Shown piece by piece: positions 1 through 5,888 of a DNA stretch of 26,729 nt (position 1 is its first letter; each line of letters begins with the position of its first letter). The notes under the pieces were generated by a model, which was not told where the DNA came from, did not search any database, and saw only the letters and a program-made list of their open reading frames with translations. The stretch spans positions 1 through 26,729 of the forward strand of contig CAZYJR010000044.1 in assembly GCA_964647905.1 (NCBI GenBank), written 5' to 3'. Position numbers and translations under genes: made by a program. This DNA is from CAZYJR01 sp964647905 (GTDB lineage: Bacteria > Desulfobacterota > DSM-4660 > Desulfatiglandales > HGW-15).

Positions 1-26
1 CAGGGGGCCACCTGGGACTCTGTCTT

Positions 27-101
27 TGGAGCCCCGCAGCTTTTCACGGTAAACCTGCAGATTAATAATTATGCTGCTCTATCCGATTGAGCTAATGGGG
101 C
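27..101 (-). other. tRNA-like sequence (degenerate tRNA)
   Basis: Read on the minus strand, this 75-nt stretch starts GCCCCAT, has a perfect D stem GCTC/GAGC enclosing a loop with GG, an anticodon-like stem GCATA/TCTGC (one T-C mismatch) around an 8-nt loop ATTATTAA, and ends GCGGGGC followed by TCCA. The first five acceptor bases pair perfectly with the 3' arm, and CCA would be encoded. The T arm is wrong: no TTCGAATC-type loop, and the variable plus T region is about 2-3 nt short. I read it as a tRNA pseudogene or tRNA mimic, not a working tRNA. It lies divergently upstream of cmr1. Confidence 0.33.
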
Positions 102-201
102 TTGCTTCCGGTTTTCCTCTTATAAAGTGAAGTGAAAGGGACCTCAAAATAAGACAATAAGGTACCGAAAAAGTCATTACTTTCTGAGAAATAGAGGAGA
201 T

Positions 202-1398
202 ATGGAAATCAGGCTAAGAGCCATGACGCCAATTTGGACCGGCGGTCTAGACCAGTCCTGCGACCGCCTGCACGAAACCGGGCTCATTGGCTCCCTGCGC
301 TGGTGGTACGAGGCCATGGTGCGGGGACTAGGCGGCTATGCGTGCGACCCGACGGGCGAGAACGGTTGCAAGTACGACCCGAAGAAAAAAGAACCGCCGG
401 AGAAGCAACTCTGTCCCGCATGTTATCTCTTCGGCTGCACCGGCTGGGCGCGCAAATTTCGGGTAAAGGTTTCCGATTTTCGCGATTTCTTTTTTGCCAG
501 GTTTCAGTTCGAAGAACCGGCAAACAACCCAACTTGGTGGCAGAGCATCTTCGGCATCCGACAGGCTATCAATGGAAAACTCGATGACGGTTCGTCGCAC
601 TCGCCGCTGCGAAAGTCTCAAAGCGAGCTCTATAAAATTTTCGACCAAAATATTCTCCCTGTTGCGCCGGCCATCAGAAATTGGCTACGCTATAAGTGGC
701 AGCACAATTTGGATCCAGCCACCACCCATAACATTTTTGGAGGAGCACAAGCGGCTTGCCCAAGATGCTATTCTCAAGGTTTCCGTACCGACAGGAATAA
801 GCGAGATTTCAATTGGTGTCCAAAATGTAGGCAGAGTTTCGGAAACATGAAGGATTTCGCTGCCTACCTGGACTCCCTCAAGCCTTCGGCAAGACAAGCG
901 TATGTGCGCCTCCTGCGAACTCACTACAGACTGAAGGGAAAAGATCCCTTGCCCCATCACGCCGGCCGGCTGACTTTTTGCCCCACATTCTTTGATCAGA
1001 TTGACGTGGAGGTCATCAATCCCCACTCGCGCAAGACCAAAGCCGGCACTCATCCCATCTACCTGGAATGCGTTCCCGCCTGCGCGCAAGGCACGTTCAC
1101 CCTTCTCTACGTTCCCTTTGATCTGATAGGTCAGGATGAAGAAAAAGTCGGTACCCAGGCTGCGGAGGACCTGAAACTTGTTGCCGAAGCGCTGCGCGAG
1201 ATGTTCCTCACCTATGGCTTCTCAGCCAAGCGCACCAGCGCGTACGGGACGGCGGAGCCGACGTTGGCAAATGGGCAGTTGACGATGGCCATCCCGGAGG
1301 CACAACCCTTGTCCTCGTTCGCCTCGTTTGATGAACTCGTTCGGGTTGCCGCATCCATTGCCGGTCGTCCGGCACAGGAGGTGGGAAATGGCGGATAG
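202..1398 (+). CDS. cmr1: Type III-B CRISPR RAMP protein Cmr1
   Basis: Cmr1 is the RAMP-superfamily subunit at the target 3' end of the Cmr effector complex, which binds crRNA and target RNA in the cytoplasm. The 398-residue protein starts with the family's typical MEIRLRAMTPIWTGG stretch, followed by LIGSLRWWYEAMVRGLGG, the cysteine cluster CPACYLFGCTGWARKFRV (residues 71-88) and a C-terminal glycine-containing loop GFSAKRTSAYGT (340-351). A second CxxC pair, CPRC (186-189) and CPKC (206-209), forms a likely zinc ribbon. The start is supported by GAGGAGAT directly upstream. It overlaps the next gene by 11 bp, so it is probably cotranscribed with the MNT/HEPN pair. No cmr3-6 follow, so the complex cannot be built from this window alone. 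The family call is firm. Confidence 0.9.
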   Translation: MEIRLRAMTPIWTGGLDQSCDRLHETGLIGSLRWWYEAMVRGLGGYACDPTGENGCKYDPKKKEPPEKQLCPACYLFGCTGWARKFRVKVSDFRDFFFARFQFEEPANNPTWWQSIFGIRQAINGKLDDGSSHSPLRKSQSELYKIFDQNILPVAPAIRNWLRYKWQHNLDPATTHNIFGGAQAACPRCYSQGFRTDRNKRDFNWCPKCRQSFGNMKDFAAYLDSLKPSARQAYVRLLRTHYRLKGKDPLPHHAGRLTFCPTFFDQIDVEVINPHSRKTKAGTHPIYLECVPACAQGTFTLLYVPFDLIGQDEEKVGTQAAEDLKLVAEALREMFLTYGFSAKRTSAYGTAEPTLANGQLTMAIPEAQPLSSFASFDELVRVAASIAGRPAQEVGNGG

Positions 1399-1864
1399 CA
1401 TCCCAAACACGGCAAAGTCAGCCCCGGTGGTGGAGGCGCTGTGCGGGGGGCTGGGCCCTGATCTGGTGGCCTTGGCCCTCTTCGGTTCCAGAGCAAGGGG
1501 GGAGGCTGCTCCTGAAAGTGATTGGGACCTGTTAGTGATTGCCGAGCACCTGCCTGAAAGACCCCTGGAACGTCATTTTCGACTCAAGGCCCTCCTCCCA
1601 GAAGCCTGGCGTGCTCAGGTAGCGATCCTGGCCAAGACGCCGGCCGAATTTGAGGCTCGTCTTCCTGCCCTCTATCTGGACATCGCCCTGGACGCCATTG
1701 TGCTGTATGACCCGAGAAGCTATCTCCAACCACGGTTGGAGTATGTGAAAGCGCTCATTCGGCACCTGGGGCTGCATCGGGAACGATCCGAGGGCGACCT
1801 GGTCTGGCGTTGGCAGGCCATACCTCCCCAAGACTGGCGGATAGAATGGAGGGAAGAGCAGTGA
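1388..1864 (+). CDS. MNT-type nucleotidyltransferase (HEPN/MNT pair)
   Basis: This small protein (158 residues) of the minimal nucleotidyltransferase fold is probably the antitoxin-like partner of the HEPN protein after it; known MNT antitoxins of such pairs can AMPylate their HEPN toxin. The diagnostic motif is visible: FGSRARGEAAPESDWDLLV at residues 32-50, with G33-S34 and the metal-binding D45 and D47. Codons upstream to 1328 are open, but I chose ATG 1388 because AGGAGG lies 5 nt before it. It begins inside the end of cmr1 and ends in a GTGA overlap with the HEPN gene, giving a tight three-gene unit. Function as antitoxin is inferred from family and arrangement. Confidence 0.82.
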   Translation: MADSIPNTAKSAPVVEALCGGLGPDLVALALFGSRARGEAAPESDWDLLVIAEHLPERPLERHFRLKALLPEAWRAQVAILAKTPAEFEARLPALYLDIALDAIVLYDPRSYLQPRLEYVKALIRHLGLHRERSEGDLVWRWQAIPPQDWRIEWREEQ

Positions 1865-2280
1865 CCGGTCGGCAGGATGCAGCATATCGTCTTCGCCTGG
1901 CTCATGGCTTCCTGGCGGAGTCCCGGCAGGATTTGACGTTGGGCCGCTGGCGCTCTGCCGTGGGCAACAGCCAGTTGGCCGTAGAGCACGCCGCCAAAGC
2001 CGTTCTGGCCCTATTGGGGCCTGTGGGCCGCACCCACAATCCGGCCATCCAACTGCGGCAAGCGTTGACCGAAGGACGATTTGCTCCGCCCCAAGCAGAA
2101 TCGGTCAGGGCATTGACAGAATGGGCAGAGATGCTCGGTTCTGATATCCATATCCAGACCGACTACGGCGATGAGGTGGGCGGTCGTACGCCCTGGGAAC
2201 TCTTCGACGAGGCCGACGCTCGCCAGACGCTGACCATGGCCGAAGAGGCCGTCGCCCTTGCCCGCAGCGTTATACAGTAG
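1861..2280 (+). CDS. HEPN domain protein (MNT partner)
   Basis: This 139-residue all-alpha protein fits the HEPN family: helices around RLRLAHGFLAESRQDL, then NSQLAVEHAAKAVLALLG and RTHNPAIQLRQAL, ending in a helical TMAEEAVALARSV. HEPN proteins in MNT pairs act as ribonuclease toxins or as nucleotide-binding partners. The canonical RX4-6H catalytic motif is not at its usual C-terminal place; only RTH (57-59) and an early R10-X4-H15 are present, so RNase activity is doubtful. I chose GTG 1861 over ATG 1846 and the earlier in-frame start at 1810, because GTG overlaps the MNT stop as GTGA and GGAGGGAAG precedes it. Sitting inside a cmr operon, it could be an accessory RNA-targeting module or a resident toxin-antitoxin pair. 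Confidence 0.78.
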   Translation: MTGRQDAAYRLRLAHGFLAESRQDLTLGRWRSAVGNSQLAVEHAAKAVLALLGPVGRTHNPAIQLRQALTEGRFAPPQAESVRALTEWAEMLGSDIHIQTDYGDEVGGRTPWELFDEADARQTLTMAEEAVALARSVIQ

Positions 2281-2287
2281 GTAACCC

Positions 2288-2803
2288 GTGGCTAGTCTGC
2301 AAAAGCTCATACAACACCGTGAAGCTCTGCTGCTGGCGGAAGTGGCAGCATGGTTGCATGATATGGGCAAGTGCGCGGATGAACATATCATCAATCAAGC
2401 CTCCGATAAGCCTCAAGGGTATTCGTACAAATACAAAACGGCACAATCGCATCGTTTGACATCGGGTTTATCAAACATTTGTCTGACAGGAGAGACAGTC
2501 TCGGTAAAAGACCTTGTTGAGAAGGGAATGCCTAGAATCATCAGTGACGTCTCTCAGCCGTGGTTGTTGCGGGCGCTGGGTCGCTGCCATTCAGCCGCTC
2601 ATGTGGAAAAAGAACTCTCCGATAAAGAGACCTCTACAAAACAACCCCAAAACGAAACCCGTTTGAGCACCGCTTTTGGCATTGAAGGTAATCCGGTAAC
2701 AGGTCTAACGAGTTTCAGAACGAGTCCCGATGAAGAGGGAACTGAAAGCGTAGGCTCGGTGGAGTCCCGGGGCATGACCCTTGATAGCCTACGGACACTC
2801 TAA
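2288..2803 (+). pseudogene. Truncated Cas10-family HD domain (Cmr2/Csx11-like)
   Basis: The first ~133 residues resemble the N-terminal HD nuclease domain of Cas10-type proteins: LLLAEVAAWLHDMGKCADE with the H24-D25 pair, and a second metal-site stretch LLRALGRCHSAAHVEKE with H101 and H105. The GRCH..AH.EKE form recalls Csx11/Cmr2 proteins, which are normally 600-1000 residues with palm (GGDD) domains. Here the palm, zinc and D4 domains are missing. After about nt 2687 the frame runs through unrelated sequence, including a CRISPR-repeat-like segment, to a chance TAA at 2801. Start is GTG 2288, eight nt after the HEPN stop, with only a weak upstream ribosome site. I read it as the 5' remnant of a cas10 gene left by deletion. 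Confidence 0.7.
2712..2748 (+). CRISPR. Single CRISPR-repeat-like sequence
   Basis: A 37-nt segment begins GTTTCAGAAC and ends GGGAACTGAAAG. It has the imperfect terminal symmetry (GTTTCAG / CTGAAAG) and an internal CCC/GGG pairing typical of 36-37 nt repeats from type III and type I arrays. It lies about 25 nt after the point where cas10 similarity ends. No second copy was found at a spacer distance on either side, so this is not an array but a candidate leftover repeat. The call rests on resemblance to known repeat shapes, not on repetition. Confidence 0.4.
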
Positions 2804-2875
2804 GCAAATTGCTTGAGGGTGGTGCTCGAGAACCGGGCGGCACCAAATCACAGAGTGCAGAAGTTTGAACCACCC
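2749..2875 (+). other. Cluster of inverted repeats, possible structured RNA remnant
   Basis: Three inverted repeats follow in order: CGTAGGCT (2749-2756) with AGCCTACG (2786-2793); the palindrome AAGCAAATTGCTT (2802-2814); and GGGTGGT (2817-2823) with ACCACCC (2869-2875), the last also containing an alternative GGTGC/GCACC hairpin. Such density can mark a terminator region, a mobile-element end or a group II intron scrap. I cannot identify it further. Confidence 0.35.
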
Positions 2876-3125
2876 TTACCCAGCACTCCATAGTCCTCTC
2901 TCGGATCGTCGTCTCGGAAAAGCAGCGTGACAGGAATGCGTGGCAGCGGCCGGAAGAGGCACTGATTCCGGATTCCCCGGCTACTGGAGACCCCCCTTCA
3001 TACCAGTCTTCCCATATATCAGGCAGCACAGATCAGATGGAAGCGATGAAAATCAAATTCCTTCCCCGCTCTTGACAGACTTTTTTTCGATATAGTAAAA
3101 AATATTTTTCAGGAGGAGGAAGACG
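2804..3125. other. 322-nt gene-free region between CRISPR remnant and catabolic cluster
   Basis: No convincing gene was found on either strand. The first part holds the last hairpins of the CRISPR-side debris. The middle (about 2880-3060) shows no recognisable repeat or coding signature. The final 60 bases hold the promoter and ribosome site of the XRE-cupin regulator. It marks the boundary between the lower-GC CRISPR-side DNA and the GC-richer catabolic region. Confidence 0.5.
3072..3101 (+). promoter_or_regulatory. Candidate sigma-70-type promoter of the XRE-cupin gene
   Basis: TTGACA at 3072-3077 is a perfect -35 hexamer. An AT-rich -10 region follows; TAAAAA at 3096-3101 gives 18-nt spacing, while the better-looking TATAGT at 3091-3096 gives only 13 nt. 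The strong site AGGAGGAGGA (3111-3120) and ATG 3126 come next. This may drive the whole downstream cluster. Confidence 0.45.
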
Positions 3126-3695
3126 ATGAGTCAGCAAAAGCCCGGAGACACCCTGCCCATGGGGGAGATATTGCGGCGGGCCAGGAAATCGAAGCGAGTC
3201 TCTCTGGAGAGATTGGCTGCGGGGACCGAGCTCAGCGTGAGCTTCCTGAGCCAGCTCGAATGCGGCAAAGCAAATGTCTCCGTAGAAAACCTCAAAAAGA
3301 TCACCAAGTTCTTGGATATCCACATAGCTTCGCTCTTCGGTGAGGAAAGAAATGCAAGCCTGGGCACGATCACCAGGAAGGGCGAGGGCATGCCTTTCAC
3401 CTTGGAGGGCTCCTCGGCCTACTGCGAGGCGCTCATTCAGAAGAGCAGGGCCGACCTCCAGGCCACGTTTTACAGGAACCCGCCCGGCGAGGGCCGAAAG
3501 GTCCCGTTCGGACACCTTGGGGAAGAGCTGCTCTACGTCATCCGCGGTCAGGTTCTCTTTCGCCTGAACGACGAGGAGCACCTTCTGAACGAGGGCGACT
3601 TGATTCACTACCGCAGCGAGGCCCTCCATAGCTGGATCAACCCGGGCAAGGAGGAGAGTCTGGTGCTCGTAGTGAACACACCGCCCAGCTGGTAG
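3126..3695 (+). CDS. XRE-family regulator with C-terminal cupin sensor
   Basis: This 189-residue cytoplasmic DNA-binding regulator has a helix-turn-helix of the Xre/Cro type at about residues 12-70 (LERLAAGTELSVSFLSQLE, with the LSQLE turn after helix 3) and a cupin_2 barrel at about 105-185 (GHLGEELLYVIRGQVLFRL, then LLNEGDLIHYRSEALHSW). Proteins of this layout usually bind a small metabolite in the cupin and control the neighbouring catabolic or transport operon, as PuuR does. ATG 3126 follows AGGAGGAGGA. The FAH-family gene begins 14 nt after its stop, so the regulator probably heads the operon and controls it and itself. The ligand is unknown; the downstream enzymes suggest an amino acid or 2-oxo acid. 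Confidence 0.85.
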   Translation: MSQQKPGDTLPMGEILRRARKSKRVSLERLAAGTELSVSFLSQLECGKANVSVENLKKITKFLDIHIASLFGEERNASLGTITRKGEGMPFTLEGSSAYCEALIQKSRADLQATFYRNPPGEGRKVPFGHLGEELLYVIRGQVLFRLNDEEHLLNEGDLIHYRSEALHSWINPGKEESLVLVVNTPPSW

Positions 3696-3709
3696 AGGAG
3701 AGCAGGCGA

Positions 3710-4696
3710 ATGAATGCGACCGCGTTTTCATTGGTTACTTATCGATTGGACGATCGAATCCGGGTCGGCCTAGTCAAGCAAGAGGGGGTTTTAGAGATCA
3801 ACCGCGCCCTGGCCGCTGTGAATCCGCCCGGTTCGACTTCCTGCGCCGGGGGGGATCAGATTCAGAGCATGCTGGAAATCCTGAACGAATGGGAAAGGTT
3901 CTTGCCGTTACTGCAAGAGGCGGCCGGATTACTCGACAATGCGCCGGAGGGGGAGACCCTGGACCTAGGGCATGTCGAGCTCCTGGCACCAATTCCCAAC
4001 CCGGGCAAGATGATTAACGTGGGCCTCAACTTTTACGACCACGCCGAGGAGATGGGAATGGAGATTCCTACTGAGTTCAGGCCCAACTTTTTCTGGAAGG
4101 GGGACCGGAACTGCATCATCGGCCCCGGCCAAAAGATCCGGCTCTCATCCGAGTATGTGGACTGGGAAGCCGAGCTGGCCGTGGTGATGGGAAGGCCGGC
4201 TAAGGATGTGAGCCCTGAGGAGGCAATGGACTACGCGGCCGGATTCACCTGCCATAACGATGTCACCGACCGCAGGTTGATGATGCCTCGACCCGGAGTG
4301 CTGGATTTTCTCTCGGGCAAGTCCCGGGATACGTTCGGGCCTTTGGGGCCGGCCCTGGTGCCTGCGAGCCGGGTCCCCGACGTCGAAGCCCTTAGTATTA
4401 GATGCATGGTAAACGGCGAGGTGATGCAGGACACCGGAACAGACCGCATGATCTGGGGACCCGCCCGCTGCATCTCCGCACTCTCAAGAGTGTTCACGCT
4501 TCAGCCGGGCGACGTTATCGGCCTGGGTACCGGGGCCGGGGTGGGCTGGACCCGAGGCATGTCCCTCGGGCCGGGTGATCTCCCCAGGGCCGTGGAGCGT
4601 ATGCTCCGGGGCGGGGGGGTATTTTTGAGGCCGGGTGACACCGTGACCGTGGAGATTCCCGGTATCGGCCGCCTGGAGAACGGAGTGGAGGCATGA
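3710..4696 (+). CDS. Fumarylacetoacetate hydrolase (FAH) family protein
   Basis: This 328-residue protein belongs to the FAH superfamily, whose members hydrolyse, decarboxylate or tautomerise beta-diketo or oxo acids with a divalent metal. The C-terminal catalytic domain begins near residue 90 (LLAPIPNPGKMINVGLNFYDHAEEMG). The likely catalytic histidine is H111; metal ligands are E153 and E155 in DWEAELAVVMG and D184 in CHNDVTDR. The C-terminal GDVIGLGTGAGVGW corresponds to the family's usual GTxxGVG segment. GAGGAG lies before ATG 3710, and the stop overlaps the aminotransferase start as ATGA. In this cluster it may act on an oxo acid made by the aminotransferase, for example as a tautomerase or decarboxylase. 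The exact substrate cannot be read from sequence. Confidence 0.85.
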   Translation: MNATAFSLVTYRLDDRIRVGLVKQEGVLEINRALAAVNPPGSTSCAGGDQIQSMLEILNEWERFLPLLQEAAGLLDNAPEGETLDLGHVELLAPIPNPGKMINVGLNFYDHAEEMGMEIPTEFRPNFFWKGDRNCIIGPGQKIRLSSEYVDWEAELAVVMGRPAKDVSPEEAMDYAAGFTCHNDVTDRRLMMPRPGVLDFLSGKSRDTFGPLGPALVPASRVPDVEALSIRCMVNGEVMQDTGTDRMIWGPARCISALSRVFTLQPGDVIGLGTGAGVGWTRGMSLGPGDLPRAVERMLRGGGVFLRPGDTVTVEIPGIGRLENGVEA

Positions 4697-5865
4697 GAGA
4701 GGAGAAGAGCAAGGCCCTGGGCCGGGTGACCCCGATGGTGCATGAGTCGGAGAGCTCTCCGATCCGCCGCATGATGAGAATGATGGAGGAGAGGACGGAC
4801 CTCTTGAACCTCAGCGCCGGTGAAGCCGCTTTTGACGCGCCTGAAGAGCTCATTGAAGCGGCGGCGGCGGCCATGAGGGGCGGGCGCAACCGCTACACGT
4901 CCACCAACGGGACCCCCGGCATTAGAAAGGCCGCCGCCTCGTTCCTGGAGGCGGAGATGGGCGTGAGCGTGGACCCTGACGAGAACATCCTTATGACGGT
5001 AGGGGGAATGGAGGCGATCTTTCTGGCCTTCCGTCTACTGGTCGGCCCCGGCGACGAGGTCCTTCTCCCGGATCCGGGCTGGGGGATCCTCCAGCCGATA
5101 ACCCTTCGCCTGGGCGGAAGCCTCAAATTCTATCCTTTGAACAAGGGGGAAGCCTGGAGCATTGATCCCCAGCCCATCCTGGACAAGATCAGAGAGACCA
5201 CCAAGCTGCTGGTGATAAACACCCCGTCCAACCCCACGGGCGCGGTCATCTCCCGAGAGGCATATTCAGCAGTGCTGGAGAAGGCGCGGGAGCACGGGGT
5301 GTTCGTACTCTCGGACGAGGTCTACCACAACTATGTCTACGAAGGGGAGCACGTAAGCGCACTCCAGTTCGATCACCTGGACCACGTGATCATGATCAAC
5401 AGCTTCTCGAAGACCTTCGCCGTAACCGGCTGGCGTCTGGGCTACGCCGTGGCCCACCCATGGGTGATCCGGCAGATGAGCGTGTTCAAGGAGACAATCT
5501 CCTTGTGCTCGTTTTCCATAGGGCAGTGGGCGCTGACCGAGTATCTCGCCCGAAGCCGCCCCTATCTGGACCGGGTCAGGGAACTCTGCCGGGGCAACAT
5601 GGGGCGAATGGTTGCGCGGTTGAACGCGATCCCAGGTGTCAGTTGTCCCAGGCCGGCCGGGGGCTTCTACGCATTCGCCGATTTCTCCGAGCTGGAGCCT
5701 TCGGAGGAGGCCCTTTTCCGCCGTCTCCTGGACGGGGGAGTGGCCGTAGTCCCGGGCGGGTTCTTTGGGGCCCAGGGCGAAGGCCATGCGCGCATCATGT
5801 TTGCAGCAGATCGGGACGCTATCGACCGGGCCATGGATCGACTTGAAGAGGCCCTTGCCCCTTAG
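4693..5865 (+). CDS. PLP-dependent class I/II aminotransferase
   Basis: The 390-residue enzyme is a fold-type I aminotransferase of the aspartate/aromatic aminotransferase group. It moves an amino group between an amino acid and a 2-oxo acid. Visible motifs are NTPSNPTG (176-183), SDEVYHNYVY (207-216) with the cofactor-binding D208 and Y211, and NSFSKTFAVTGWRLGYA with the Schiff-base lysine K240. An arginine near the end (ARIMFA) is suited to carboxylate binding. It shares ATGA with the FAH gene, so translation is coupled, and iorA starts 23 nt downstream. The natural reading is amino acid to 2-oxo acid, which IorAB then oxidises. The side-chain specificity (aromatic, branched or other) is not clear. 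Confidence 0.9.
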   Translation: MREEKSKALGRVTPMVHESESSPIRRMMRMMEERTDLLNLSAGEAAFDAPEELIEAAAAAMRGGRNRYTSTNGTPGIRKAAASFLEAEMGVSVDPDENILMTVGGMEAIFLAFRLLVGPGDEVLLPDPGWGILQPITLRLGGSLKFYPLNKGEAWSIDPQPILDKIRETTKLLVINTPSNPTGAVISREAYSAVLEKAREHGVFVLSDEVYHNYVYEGEHVSALQFDHLDHVIMINSFSKTFAVTGWRLGYAVAHPWVIRQMSVFKETISLCSFSIGQWALTEYLARSRPYLDRVRELCRGNMGRMVARLNAIPGVSCPRPAGGFYAFADFSELEPSEEALFRRLLDGGVAVVPGGFFGAQGEGHARIMFAADRDAIDRAMDRLEEALAP

Positions 5866-5888
5866 CGGCCGGAGAAGGTGAAGAGCCT

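Noticed and set aside
27..101. Functional tRNA gene
   Set aside because: No T-loop consensus, mismatches in acceptor and anticodon stems, and an 8-nt loop; kept only as a tRNA-like sequence.
2690..2880. Group II intron fragment
   Set aside because: GAGGGTGGTGC looks a little like the end region of some introns, but no domain V hairpin or maturase is present.
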